The position numbers were made by a program, and so were the translations under genes. 64,000 bases of DNA from Rothia sp. HMSC078H08 (GTDB lineage Bacteria; Actinomycetota; Actinomycetes; Actinomycetales; Micrococcaceae): positions 110,698-174,697 of the forward strand of contig NZ_KV795253.1 of assembly GCF_001808955.1 (NCBI RefSeq), written 5' to 3'. How positions within the stretch are numbered: position 1 is the first letter of the stretch; each line of letters opens with the position of its first letter. The notes under the pieces were generated by a model. It made no database searches. It was not told the DNA's origin and saw only the letters and a list, made by a program, of their open reading frames with translations. Positions 43,748 to 53,516 of this stretch are shown one piece after another.

Positions 43748-46677
43748 CTGGAAACATAATGGTGATCAATCACAAGCGACGGGGCGAAACACAGAGCGCT
43801 GCTCCTAGCCTGCATCTGAGAGACATGCCCATCGAGCACTTGTATGCGCGCTATCAAAGGATAGCGCGGAACCTGCCGAGACGGATCCGCTGGCTTGCTT
43901 TGATATTCGCGCCAACGAGCACGAGTTTCACCGTCTTCACCGCTGGCCTACTGAATGTTGCAGGGGCTCTGATGATTACGGCAGGTATCGGCCAGGTAAC
44001 GTCAGGTGAGAGGACCCCAGGCAGTGCTATTTGGTTACTCATCTTCGCTTTCCTGGCTGAAAGCCTAGGGTACTGGGTGAAGGAACGCCAAGAGCTTATT
44101 CTCACGATCGCGGTTCGACAGCTCACATACCGCCGTTTCCGGGACATCTTTAGTAGGTCATCCCATCCGCCGGAAGCTCACGGGCATGTTCTCACATACC
44201 CAGGACAGATCAGCCAGTTTGCCTTCGTTGTTGATTTCGCCGTTTCAACCGTTCAGATTATTGCCTTTCTCGCGGCTTCGCTCGCGCTATATGGTGCAAG
44301 CGGCGCAATCGCTGCGTTGCTCATCACTGGATTGGTATTCGTCAGCGTCCGTCTCATCAACTTGGTGGGCCGACTATGGGAACAGTACGTCGCTCTAGAG
44401 GGAGAGCGTCGGCAGTGGATCCAGCGTGTAGCAAACGCGCTGCCTCGAGGGCAAAGCATCCCCAGCTGGGGTACCGCCCTGGACAAGGTCGCTAGCATCC
44501 GAAACACCGAAGAGCATCTTCTGCGCAGACGGGTCCCGTTGCAGGTCCTGAATGGATTCCTTGAACGGGGAGCACTAACTGCGGTGCTCGCTGTGGTTGC
44601 GGTTCTCGGCGCGTGGCTCTGGCCATCCGCTCATTTCGGTATTGGAATTATTTTGGCAGCCCGCTACCTGTACGCAGCGGTGCAGAACAACATCGTAAAC
44701 TATCGGGTTATTCGGCTCGCTGTGCCAATGATGCGTGAGCTCGACAAGCTCGAGTCGTCTCCAAATTGCACGGTTAAACAGCAGGACTTGGTGGGGCAGC
44801 CTTCAAATTCTAGAGAGGTGCTTGCCGCTACGTCTGAGCGCGCTGAAGCATTGCGCACATCCGTGACCACCCCCGATTCTGCTTTCGTACCACGCAACCC
44901 GGAAGTGTCCCATTCGGTGTTGTCAGCGTGGCGAGCTTCTGCTTCGCCACATCAGGTATCCCGGTTCACTAGCCTCGCTTTAGATATGGGGCTCACTGAG
45001 GATGTGATCGGGCGGTTCTGGCAAGACGCAACAACCTTGTCGTCAGGAGAGAGACACCGTGCTGCTGTCGCTATCGTTTTGGCAGACAAACCGGACTGGC
45101 TAATTTTGGACGATACGTTCGCAGCGCTTGATCCTGTAGCACGAGAAGTGGTTGCCGAGAAGATCTTAGAGTGCGTGCCAACGTGCACACTTCTGGCAAG
45201 CTCGGAGGAGTACGTACCGAGTGCCTTCACCCCCGGCAATGATGCGAGGGTAGACCCTCTTGAGTTGCAGGCTCATAGCCCCGGGGCAGCTAAGGAGGCA
45301 GATGCTGGTTCGATGGATGTGAGCGAGAGACAGGACCTTCCTGACCCTGAGCCGAAGCGTGCCACATTCCGACGATCGGCCCTGTTGCTGTTTGGGCCGC
45401 ATTTGGTGTGGATTACGTGTGGCGCCCTACTCTTGAGCGGATCCGAAGTTGCTTTTGCAATGACGATTGCTCACAGTGATGGGCTGTCTGCTCAGGTTGC
45501 TGGAGTGTCAGCTGCTTGCGCACTGGCAGCAATTGTTGGGTCCGTCATGTTCTTTGGCCCGCTCTACTTGGCTCCCATCGCTAGGCTGAGCGATTTGCAC
45601 GACAGGATTATACGGAGGCTCGATCGATTCGCTAGTCCTAGAACAAGCGGTGCGGTCATGGGGCGGATGGGTGAAGACTTCTCCGACCTTCAGATGTCGG
45701 TGCCTAGCGCCCTGGGTTCGGTATTTATGGTCATTCTACAGACCTTTATGCTCATCGGAGGCGCAGTGGCCGGCGCCCCGCTGTTCATGATTGCTGTGTT
45801 GGCGGTAGCACCCCTAGCGATGCTTGCTATGCGTCAGGGTTCAAAGTGGATTCTCCCTGCCTCGACGACGGCTGCCAATCGCCGAGGTGACTTCATCGGG
45901 GTGGTTGGTGCCCAGGCTGGCTTACACGCTGCGCCCGTCAGTGCAGGGCTGCGTCGGGCTGGAGAAGAAGCCTACGCTCATTCGGAGGCTGCATACGTCA
46001 GCAGCTCGATTCAGTTGGCGAACGCCTACGCACTGCGTACGGGACTGATTCAGTTGCTTGTGTTGTCACTGAATGTTTCTGCAGTGGTATTGGCACTGAT
46101 GGTCGAAGGATCGAACTCAGTGGTTGCTCCCGCGGTCGTAATATATTTTGCAGTAACTCTGTCATCTGGCATCCAATCTACGGTGGAGACGCTGCAACAG
46201 GTTGGTGTAGTCAGCTTGACTGCGGAGCGTGTTCGGATGCTTGAAGAGTACCGTGCCGACCGTTCTTATCCGCCCGTGCGGTCTGCTGACCTGGCTCTGC
46301 TTGAGAGTGTTCTTGACTCTGGGTGTTCTATGGTTGCCTTGATTGGACCAACTGGCGCGGGGAAGTCCGTCATGCTTGATGCTCTATACCGCCGGTATCC
46401 CCAAGGCGAAGTGGTAATCGTACCAGATATCGATCCGTTCGCATCTGAAGCATCGAATTCGAGCGGGCTCATGCTTGCGCGTTCCGTATTACGTGAAGGC
46501 GCTACCCGGCTTGTGTTGCTTGATGAGACCTTGAAGGGTCTCACTCCGTCAGAGGAGCGCGCTGAGCTCGAATCGATGGCGTGCGCTATCGAGGGCAGTG
46601 ACAAGCAGGTTGTGATTGTCCTTCACTCGCGCTCTAACCTTGATCGTTTCAAAGAAGTGGTGAATTTAGATGCGTGA
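43744..46677 (+). CDS. Fused double ABC transporter with complementary half-NBDs
   Basis: 977 residues: membrane domain 1 (~45-320), NBD1 (~330-500), membrane domain 2 (~530-830), NBD2 (~845-977). NBD1 lacks any Walker A but has the ABC signature (LSSGERHRAAV) and Walker B (LILDDTFAALD, Asp instead of catalytic Glu) and no H-loop His. NBD2 has Walker A (GPTGAGKS), Walker B with Glu (RLVLLDET) and the H-loop His (VIVLHS), but a degenerate signature (NSSGLML). Together they can form exactly one canonical ATP site. Lower GC and different codon use than neighbours suggest transfer. Bordered by truncated genes. Substrate unknown; peptide export is plausible. Confidence 0.8.
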   Translation: MTGNIMVINHKRRGETQSAAPSLHLRDMPIEHLYARYQRIARNLPRRIRWLALIFAPTSTSFTVFTAGLLNVAGALMITAGIGQVTSGERTPGSAIWLLIFAFLAESLGYWVKERQELILTIAVRQLTYRRFRDIFSRSSHPPEAHGHVLTYPGQISQFAFVVDFAVSTVQIIAFLAASLALYGASGAIAALLITGLVFVSVRLINLVGRLWEQYVALEGERRQWIQRVANALPRGQSIPSWGTALDKVASIRNTEEHLLRRRVPLQVLNGFLERGALTAVLAVVAVLGAWLWPSAHFGIGIILAARYLYAAVQNNIVNYRVIRLAVPMMRELDKLESSPNCTVKQQDLVGQPSNSREVLAATSERAEALRTSVTTPDSAFVPRNPEVSHSVLSAWRASASPHQVSRFTSLALDMGLTEDVIGRFWQDATTLSSGERHRAAVAIVLADKPDWLILDDTFAALDPVAREVVAEKILECVPTCTLLASSEEYVPSAFTPGNDARVDPLELQAHSPGAAKEADAGSMDVSERQDLPDPEPKRATFRRSALLLFGPHLVWITCGALLLSGSEVAFAMTIAHSDGLSAQVAGVSAACALAAIVGSVMFFGPLYLAPIARLSDLHDRIIRRLDRFASPRTSGAVMGRMGEDFSDLQMSVPSALGSVFMVILQTFMLIGGAVAGAPLFMIAVLAVAPLAMLAMRQGSKWILPASTTAANRRGDFIGVVGAQAGLHAAPVSAGLRRAGEEAYAHSEAAYVSSSIQLANAYALRTGLIQLLVLSLNVSAVVLALMVEGSNSVVAPAVVIYFAVTLSSGIQSTVETLQQVGVVSLTAERVRMLEEYRADRSYPPVRSADLALLESVLDSGCSMVALIGPTGAGKSVMLDALYRRYPQGEVVIVPDIDPFASEASNSSGLMLARSVLREGATRLVLLDETLKGLTPSEERAELESMACAIEGSDKQVVIVLHSRSNLDRFKEVVNLDA

Positions 46678-46969
46678 GCTGACCCAAGTACTACGTTTTT
46701 CTCCAAGAACTATCGAGGACGAAATGCGAATCTATAGGGCCAAACCTATAGCCTGGACCGATTCGTCGGTGGCACTTCTGAACGAGTACGGCGCCACACT
46801 GTGCACACCCGCCCCTCCTGCCCCCGATAATGCCCTGATACCGCCCGCGATAAAAACCCCCGTTAAAAACACAGCCGGGGCCGTCTCGCACGCAGGCTCG
46901 AAAAGTGCGAGAATGGAGCAGAAAAGAAAACTACGAAAGAAGATACTTTCATGCTTATTCTCGTTGTGA
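46670..46969 (+). pseudogene. Truncated gene following the ABC transporter
   Basis: Starts ATG at 46670, overlapping the ABC stop by eight bases, so it was translationally coupled. The first ~50 codons (MRELTQVLRFSPRTIEDEM...) fit the foreign composition; after about 46810 the reading frame runs through the ackA upstream region and across its start, with proline- and alanine-rich nonsense. The gene is therefore probably cut off near 46800. Its family is not recognisable from the remaining piece. Confidence 0.55.
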
Positions 46970-48087
46970 ACGCCGGTTCTTCCTCCCTGAAGTACCAGGT
47001 GCGTGACACCTCCCTGCCCGAGGCAGAGCAGATGCTGACCTCCGGCCTCGTCGAAAACATCGGCACCGACGTGCCCAACCACGAAGTCGCATTCGACATC
47101 ATGTCCGAGAAGCTCGAGCCCGTCCTGGCAGGCCGTGAGCTGCAGGCAGTCGGCCACCGCGTGGTGCAGGGTGCAGAGAAGTTCACCCACCCCGCCCTGC
47201 TCACCGAGGAAGTTGTCCAGCAGATCGACGACCTCTCCCCGCTGGCACCGCTGCACAACCCCGCACACGCTCAGGGCATGCGCGCAGCAATGCACAAGTG
47301 GCCCTCCCTGCCGCAGGTTGCTATCTTCGACACCGCGTTCCACTCCACCATGCCCGAAGAAGCATGGCGCTACGCAATCCCCTACGACCTGGCTGACAAG
47401 TACAGCATCCGCCGCTACGGCTTCCACGGCACCAGCCACGAGTACGTCTCCCACGTTGCAGCTGACATGCTCGGCATTGCACGCGACGAGTTCAACGGCA
47501 TCGTTGCTCACCTCGGTAACGGCGCGTCCGTGACCGCTGTGAAGGGCGGCAAGTCCGTCGACACCTCCATGGGCTACACCCCGCTGGCTGGCCTGATCAT
47601 GGGTACCCGCTCCGGCGACATCGACCCCTCGGCACTGACCACCATCCTGATTCGTGAGGGCATTGACGGTGAACGCCTGGACACCATCCTGAACAAGGAG
47701 TCCGGCCTGCTCGCACTGGCTGGCTCCAACGACATGCGTAAGGTCGTTGAGGCTGCACAGTCCGGCGACGAGCGTGCACAGCTCGCACTGGACATGACCT
47801 CCTACCGCCTGATGAAGTACATTGGCGGCTACAACCTGGTTGTTGGCGGCGCGCAGGCACTGATCTTCACCGCAGGTATCGGCGAGAACTCCGGCGACTT
47901 CCGCAAGCTGGTCCTGGACCGCCTCGGCGCTCTCGGCATCAAGTACAACGAGGAGGAGAACGCTAAGCGTTCCCCCGAGCCGCGCGTGATTTCCACCGAG
48001 GATTCCGCTATCAAGGTGCTGGTCATCCCCACCAACGAGGAGAAGGCTATCGCTGAGGCTACCGAGGAACTCGTCAAGAGTCTCTAA
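46951..48087 (+). CDS. ackA: Acetate kinase
   Basis: Converts acetyl phosphate and ADP to acetate and ATP. 378 residues with the acetokinase fold: VNAGSSSLKYQV at the N terminus, AVGHRVVQGAEKF (conserved His/Arg), FHGTSHEYVS, ATP-binding HLGNGASVTAVKGGKSVDTSMG and FTAGIGENSG. Slightly shorter than the usual ~395-400. Highly expressed codon style. Start at 46951 with GAAAGAAG upstream. The upstream inverted repeat CTCGCAC/GTGCGAG (46889-46915) may be regulatory. Pta is encoded far away at 27693. Followed by a long terminator. Confidence 0.97.
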   Translation: MLILVVNAGSSSLKYQVRDTSLPEAEQMLTSGLVENIGTDVPNHEVAFDIMSEKLEPVLAGRELQAVGHRVVQGAEKFTHPALLTEEVVQQIDDLSPLAPLHNPAHAQGMRAAMHKWPSLPQVAIFDTAFHSTMPEEAWRYAIPYDLADKYSIRRYGFHGTSHEYVSHVAADMLGIARDEFNGIVAHLGNGASVTAVKGGKSVDTSMGYTPLAGLIMGTRSGDIDPSALTTILIREGIDGERLDTILNKESGLLALAGSNDMRKVVEAAQSGDERAQLALDMTSYRLMKYIGGYNLVVGGAQALIFTAGIGENSGDFRKLVLDRLGALGIKYNEEENAKRSPEPRVISTEDSAIKVLVIPTNEEKAIAEATEELVKSL

Positions 48088-48121
48088 GCCCCACGCACCC
48101 CGCCGTGTAGGCGGCTCAGCG

Positions 48122-48176
48122 TAAAGTAATCCGCCGCGGCACCCGTCCTGTACGGGTGTTGCGGCGGATTACTTTA
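48122..48176 (+). terminator. Terminator of ackA
   Basis: Very long hairpin: TAAAGTAATCCGCCGC / GCGGCGGATTACTTTA with an inner CACCCGT/ACGGGTG stem. Confidence 0.9.
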
Positions 48177-48326
48177 TGCCCGCGAGGCGGCGCGCTCCTT
48201 ACGCTGTGGCGTGCTGTAGCGTCGCGAATGGGCATTCTGTGAGAAAAAGCGCATTCACATTCACTAGTAAGTGCCCAAAAACGATAGAGTGGAATCAGAT
48301 AACACTCGATACGAAGCGGACGAGAC

Positions 48327-49928
48327 ATGACTCAACCCCCTGAAAACCACCAGCAGCCCGGCGGACAGTTCAACGCCCAGCCCGGCCAGCAGGCATTCCG
48401 TGCCCCCGGTGAGCCCCTCCCGCAGGACCTCTCCGCCGGCTGGCTCCCCGAAGACGAGCGCCAGAAGCCGGTCAGCCCCCTGCCCCAGCCGAAGCTCTTC
48501 GCCTACCAGTCGATGCTGCCGCCGAAGGTGCTGCACGCGCTGCGTCACCCCTCCGAAATTCCGTGGCTGGTCGCCGCCTACGCCGTCACCGCGGTCGGCT
48601 ACATTGTGCTGTTCATGGCGCTGGCTGACCTGTTCAGCTCGATGATGCGTTACGTCTTCAGCTCAACCGGTGAAGGCTCGGTTCGAGTACCTTCCGGCAG
48701 CACCTCCGCAAGCCTGGAAGACCTGATTTTCCAGACGGTTGGTCTGCTCATCCTGGGCCCGATTGCCATCTTCATTGTTCGTGCAATCTACTACGCGCAG
48801 CAGCGTGTTCGCGGTGTGCGCATCACCCCGACCCAGTTCCCTGAGGCGTACCAGATGCTCGCCGAAGCAGCGGAGGCGGCGGGCCTGCGCCGCGTGCCGG
48901 ACGCGTACGTCATCCTCGGTAACGGCGTGATGAACGCTTTCGCGGCAGGTCACGGCTTCCGCCGCTACATCTGCCTGTACTCTGACCTGTTCGAGATCGG
49001 TGGTAAGTCCCGTGACCCGGAGGCGCTGCGCTTCATCATTGGCCACGAGGTGGGCCACATCGCCGCAGGTCACGTCGGTTATTTCCGTCTGATTTTCACC
49101 ACGCTGTTCAACCAGATTCCGGTGCTGTCGAGTGCGCTGTCCCGCTCGCAGGAGTACACCGCCGACAACTTCGGCTACCGCTTCTGCCCCGAGGGCGCTG
49201 AGGGCGCTATCAAGGTGCTTGCGGCAGGTAAGTACCTGAACAAGCAGGTCAACTTCGATGAGCTTGCCGACCGTGCCGTGACCGACCGCGGCCTTGCCGT
49301 CTGGTACGTGAACCTCCTGGCAAGCCACCCCATCCTCACCTGGCGTGCGCATGCGCTGCGTGACCGCACCCAGCCCGGCCGCCTGTTCTGGCGCCCGACT
49401 GAGAACCCGGTCAAGGACGCCGCACCGCGCGTTCCTGTCCTGATTCCGGCGGCGGAGCCGGTGCACATGTGGCCCGACCCGATTCAGTCCACCGAGTTCA
49501 TGCGTGAACACCAGGATGTTTGGGCAGACCACACCCTGGAAACCGTGGATGTGTACTCCAAGCCCGAGAACGCCCCCGAGTTCGACGCGAACTCTACGCT
49601 GTTCGCTGGCTGGCTCACCGAGCAGGCTCGTGCCTTCCACGGCCAGCGTTGGGATGCGTACGCTGCCGCCGGTGGCGTGCCGGCACCGGGCGCTCCCGGT
49701 GGCCCGCAGATGCCCGCACCTAATCAGCCTGCGTACGGTCAGCAGCCCGGCTTCGGCCAGCCTGCCGCAGGCCAGAACGGTGCAGGCCAGCCCGCACCTG
49801 AGCAGCCCTCTAATGGCCAGCCTTCTAACGGCCAGCCTGCTCCCGAGCAGTACGGTTACGGCCAGTACGGTAGCGGCTCCTCTGAGGGTGGCTCGTACGG
49901 TTACGGTTTCGACGGCGATAAGAAGTAG
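48327..49928 (+). CDS. M48-family membrane metalloprotease with low-complexity tail
   Basis: 533 residues. Two membrane segments (VAAYAVTAVGYIVLFMAL ~95-115 and IFQTVGLLILGPIAIFIVRA ~130-155), then the zinc-protease domain with HEVGHIAAGH (HExxH) and the downstream third ligand region SRSQEYTADNFG (E in the ExxxD-type motif). HtpX-like, so probably degrades misfolded membrane proteins. The last ~110 residues are Pro/Gln/Gly-rich repeats (NGQPSNGQPAPEQYGYGQYG), which is an actinobacterial feature. ATG start. Monocistronic. Confidence 0.92.
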   Translation: MTQPPENHQQPGGQFNAQPGQQAFRAPGEPLPQDLSAGWLPEDERQKPVSPLPQPKLFAYQSMLPPKVLHALRHPSEIPWLVAAYAVTAVGYIVLFMALADLFSSMMRYVFSSTGEGSVRVPSGSTSASLEDLIFQTVGLLILGPIAIFIVRAIYYAQQRVRGVRITPTQFPEAYQMLAEAAEAAGLRRVPDAYVILGNGVMNAFAAGHGFRRYICLYSDLFEIGGKSRDPEALRFIIGHEVGHIAAGHVGYFRLIFTTLFNQIPVLSSALSRSQEYTADNFGYRFCPEGAEGAIKVLAAGKYLNKQVNFDELADRAVTDRGLAVWYVNLLASHPILTWRAHALRDRTQPGRLFWRPTENPVKDAAPRVPVLIPAAEPVHMWPDPIQSTEFMREHQDVWADHTLETVDVYSKPENAPEFDANSTLFAGWLTEQARAFHGQRWDAYAAAGGVPAPGAPGGPQMPAPNQPAYGQQPGFGQPAAGQNGAGQPAPEQPSNGQPSNGQPAPEQYGYGQYGSGSSEGGSYGYGFDGDKK

Positions 49929-50179
49929 CCAGTAGCCACCCGGGTGCGCTCTAAGCGCCTCATCTGGGCCGCACAGCTCAATAACCTTCACGAACCCGTC
50001 GGGGTGCCTAGACGCTCCGATGGGTTCGGTTGGTTAACCGCCTCCTCACAGGCTCGTAGCCGGTTGCTACAGCCGTTCGGGTTGCCTGGCATGAGCCGTC
50101 CGTAACCTTCACCTCCGCCCCGCCCTGCAACTGAGATGCACCCGGCACCCCGGCACCTTCACACAGGCGCAGGTCTAGA

Positions 50180-51178
50180 ATGGAAACCATGCTTTCATCA
50201 CTTCGCTCCATCAAGCTCGACCCGCTGCTGACCATGCTCATTAGCGCGGTCATCCTCGCAATTATTGTGCCGGCGCGCGGCGACTTCGCCGAATGGTTCA
50301 GCACCGGAACGAAGTTCGCGGTCGCCCTGCTGTTCTACCTGTACGGCGCTCGCCTCTCCACCGCGGAGGCTATTCGTGGCCTGACCCACTGGCGTCTGCA
50401 CCTGATGATTCTGAGCTGCACGTTCGTGCTGTTCCCGCTGGTCGGTTTGGCGCTTTCACCGCTGCGTTTTGTGCTCGGTGATGGGCTGTACATGGGCATT
50501 CTGTTCTTGACCTTTGTGCCCTCGACCGTGCAGGCGTCGATTGCGTTCACCTCGATTGCGGGTGGTAACGTGGCGGCGGCGATTGTGAGCGCTTCGCTCT
50601 CTTCGATTGTGGGCGTGGTGGCGACCCCGCTGCTCGCCATGCTGCTGATGAACACGGGGCATATTGAGTTCTCCGGAACGGTCTTCCTGGACATTGCCAT
50701 TCAGCTGTTCCTGCCGTTTGTGCTCGGTCAGCTGACGCGCCGCTGGGTGGGGGAGTTCGCCAAGAAGCCGACCACCAAGTGGTTGGATAAGTTCTCGGTC
50801 ATGATGATTGTGTATTCGGCGTTCTCTGCCTCGGTGGTGCAGGGTGTGTGGACGCGCGTGGCGTGGTGGCAGATTGTGCTGCTGGTCGTGCTCATGGCGA
50901 TTATTGTGGTGTTCATGCTGTGGCTGACCGACCAGCTGGCTAAGCGCCTGGGGTTCAACCGTGCCGACCGCATTACGATTCAGTTCTGCGGTTCGAAGAA
51001 GTCGCTGGCGGCTGGCCTGCCGATGGCGATCATTATTTTTGGTGCGGGCTCGCTGGGTCTGATGATGCTGCCAATCATGATTTTCCATCAGGTTCAGTTG
51101 ATGATTTGTACCTGGCTTGCGGGCCGCTATGCGCGCTTGGATGTGGTGGGTGCCGCCTCCGCGAAGGAAGTTCAGTAG
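50180..51178 (+). CDS. Bile acid:sodium symporter (SBF-like) family protein
   Basis: 332 residues, nine to ten hydrophobic segments. Family features: LYLYGARLSTAEAIRGL, FVPSTVQASIAFTSIAGGN (the crossover helix region) and FCGSKKSLAAGLPMA near the C terminus, which is typical of the SBF-like/YfeH group rather than of ArsB-type Acr3. Substrate is unknown. ATG at 50180; an internal ATG at 50189 is an alternative. Upstream region (49929-50179) has no other feature. Confidence 0.9.
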   Translation: METMLSSLRSIKLDPLLTMLISAVILAIIVPARGDFAEWFSTGTKFAVALLFYLYGARLSTAEAIRGLTHWRLHLMILSCTFVLFPLVGLALSPLRFVLGDGLYMGILFLTFVPSTVQASIAFTSIAGGNVAAAIVSASLSSIVGVVATPLLAMLLMNTGHIEFSGTVFLDIAIQLFLPFVLGQLTRRWVGEFAKKPTTKWLDKFSVMMIVYSAFSASVVQGVWTRVAWWQIVLLVVLMAIIVVFMLWLTDQLAKRLGFNRADRITIQFCGSKKSLAAGLPMAIIIFGAGSLGLMMLPIMIFHQVQLMICTWLAGRYARLDVVGAASAKEVQ

Positions 51179-51766
51179 GGGCTTGAACCCTATCTGCCGG
51201 GGTGCTCGGCGGGTGCTATTGGGGGCCTCTGAGCCTGTGAGATAAGCCTCTGATGAGGGGTTTTAATGGGTTCTTTGGGTCTGGATGACCCGTCTGAAAA
51301 GTGATGTTGCGCGCTTTGGCAAAAATTCCCCTGACTAGTGCATATGCGTGCAAAATGTGGTATTAGTACTGGTCAGTTGGTTTTCTGTGGGTTATATGCA
51401 CTCTATTGCATCAAAGTGACCGGCGAGACAATCAACACTATCGGGTGTTGAGCGGCGAAAAAGCCCCAATTTTGCCCTAGAATATTTTGTCGATGGGTTA
51501 GACAGGTTTGCATCCTGTATGCAAGAATTTATGACTCATGTGGGAATGGTTGAGATTCACTCCCTCACACCGCCCACGAGCATTGATGCAGCGGATTCAC
51601 TCCCCGCCCGCATCCCGCACCGGAAGAGACTCACTCACTCAACCGGAAGGAAGCTCAAAACCATTTATTCACTCAAACACAACTGGATACACTCAGCTTA
51701 ATGACGCGCTTAGATTCCATCTATGCGCTAATCGCTGTCTGTATCCGCCAAGAAAGAGGACACTCC
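51179..51766. other. Long intergenic region upstream of the beta-helix genes
   Basis: 588 bases, AT-richer than surroundings at 51340-51500. It probably carries the promoter and a leader for the first beta-helix gene. Small ORFs (e.g. at 51519) have no ribosome binding site and do not look like coding sequence. I see no clear hairpin or repeat besides this. Confidence 0.4.
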
Positions 51767-53113
51767 ATGGCTACCATCATGAGCGTGAACGTATGCGATT
51801 CCAAGTACAACGCTGACCCCACCGGCGTACGAGACTCCACTAGTGCTATCCAGAAGGCTATCGATGATGTTGCTGCGCAGGGCGGCGGCTCCGTGGAGAT
51901 TCCCGGCGGCATGTACCGCGTCTCCTACCCCTTCATCGAAATGAAGCACCGCGTCGAGATTTTCGGCCACGGTCAGGCAACCCGAATCGTCGCTTTCACC
52001 GACAAGGGTATTCCCTCCACCAAGAACGGTAGCTACGAATGCACCGGCGTTTTCCACACCGGTAGCTACACCACCCCCATGAGCGGTGGCACCAACCAGA
52101 ACAAGCCCATGCGTATGGGCGTGCGTGACCTGTTCATCCGCACCAACAAGTACAACCTGCCGCTGGATTCTAAGAGCAACCAGATTTTCCTGGAGAAGCA
52201 CACCCAGCCCGTCGACAACGTTGCAGGCGTCATCTTCCACACCCGCATTGCGGACGCTAACCCCGGTGAGCCGGACGCAGTGCCCACCCTGTCCAACATC
52301 GAAATCTGGGACACCGCCATTGGCGTTGCGATCCTGGGCCTGGACGACCAGGGCATGAAGATTGACAAGCTGCGCATCCGTCAGACCCTGCGTCAGGGCC
52401 TGCTGGTCGGTAAGCCCGTCGGCCACCCGCTGCGCCCCCGTGAGGGTGACACCCCCGGTGCGGCAGATAACAAGTTCTCCATGATTGACGTTTCTGACGC
52501 AAACATGAGCTTCGGCACCTACGCGGGCATCGAGATTTACACTTCTCAGTCCAAGTTCGAGGCGTCCACCAGCTGGTTCAACAAGCGCAACCAGGGTAAG
52601 AACGCCCTGTACGAGGTGAAGACCCGCCACGTGGGTGCAGGCTGGTTCATTCAGGGCACCCGTAACATGTTCATTGGCTGCACCGCCCAGGAGAACGCCG
52701 GTCACGGCTGGCTCGTGGAGTGGGGCAACAACCAGTTCATTGGCTGCCTGGGTGAGTCTTCGAGCTTCCAGGACGCTGTTACTGGCGCTGCTCGAGGTGA
52801 CGAGGCGGCGAACTGGTACATTGGCCGTAACGCACGCGGTAGCCGCTTCGTGGCTCCTCGTTCGCACAACCCTTACAGCTGGGCGAAGGCTTCCCTGTAC
52901 GGTTTCTACATTGAGAACAACATTCGCGATATGCACATTACGACTGCGTCCGCGAAGGATGACCGTATTGGTGAGAACAATATGATCGGCCGCCGTGTTC
53001 ACGTGACCGGTGCTATGGGCGATAACGTGCTCATCGAGGTGGACCACATCCGCCACGCGACTTTCGCGCCGAAGCAGCTGGAGAAGCGCGGCAACGGCGT
53101 GTTCATGGGCTAA
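51767..53113 (+). CDS. Right-handed parallel beta-helix protein, copy 1
   Basis: 448 residues from the ATG at 51767 with AGAGGA. The start of a pectate-lyase-3/GH28-type fold is plain: NADPTGVRDSTSAIQKAIDD, GGGSVEIPGGMYRVSYPF, then many Asn/Gly-rich short repeats (RNMFIGCTAQENAGHGWLVEW, GNNQFIGCLG). No signal peptide, no membrane anchor. Such proteins are polysaccharide lyases/hydrolases or phage tail spikes; no catalytic triad is identifiable. Its paralogue follows in tandem. Cytoplasmic localisation by sequence is odd for the fold. Confidence 0.85.
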   Translation: MATIMSVNVCDSKYNADPTGVRDSTSAIQKAIDDVAAQGGGSVEIPGGMYRVSYPFIEMKHRVEIFGHGQATRIVAFTDKGIPSTKNGSYECTGVFHTGSYTTPMSGGTNQNKPMRMGVRDLFIRTNKYNLPLDSKSNQIFLEKHTQPVDNVAGVIFHTRIADANPGEPDAVPTLSNIEIWDTAIGVAILGLDDQGMKIDKLRIRQTLRQGLLVGKPVGHPLRPREGDTPGAADNKFSMIDVSDANMSFGTYAGIEIYTSQSKFEASTSWFNKRNQGKNALYEVKTRHVGAGWFIQGTRNMFIGCTAQENAGHGWLVEWGNNQFIGCLGESSSFQDAVTGAARGDEAANWYIGRNARGSRFVAPRSHNPYSWAKASLYGFYIENNIRDMHITTASAKDDRIGENNMIGRRVHVTGAMGDNVLIEVDHIRHATFAPKQLEKRGNGVFMG

Positions 53114-53177
53114 CCCTCAAGGGTTAGACTCTGCGAGCTGAGGCTCGTGATCACAAAATCTTAAAACCCATACGCTT

Positions 53178-53205
53178 GAGGGGCGGGGAGTAATCCCCGC
53201 CCCTC
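53178..53205 (+). terminator. Terminator of beta-helix gene 1
   Basis: Perfect 12-bp stem GAGGGGCGGGGA / TCCCCGCCCCTC, loop GTAA, followed by GGCGTTTAA. Confidence 0.85.
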
Positions 53206-53516
53206 GGCGTTTAACCCGCACCCAAAACAGCCGAAAAACCGTAGAAAAACAGGGCAGGGGAGCATGCATCACAGTGCCCGGTCATCGCCTCCACACGCTC
53301 AATGCGGTACCCTTGAGCAGAAGGCAGGTCTGCCGGTGCACAGACCCACACACGCCAAAACACCCGCAGAAATGCGCCCAACACACCGCACCACACAAAC
53401 TCAACACTGCACCCACGCAGCACCGTATTCACCGCATACTGCCGTATTCACTCAATTCACTCACCACGCCGCCTTCAGCACCGAACGCGGTACCCATCGA
53501 AAGAATTGAGCCACTC
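53206..53516. other. Spacer between the two beta-helix genes
   Basis: About 310 bases containing no supported gene. AC-rich sequence with short dispersed CAC/ACAC repeats; it contains the promoter and the ribosome binding site of copy 2. Confidence 0.4.
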
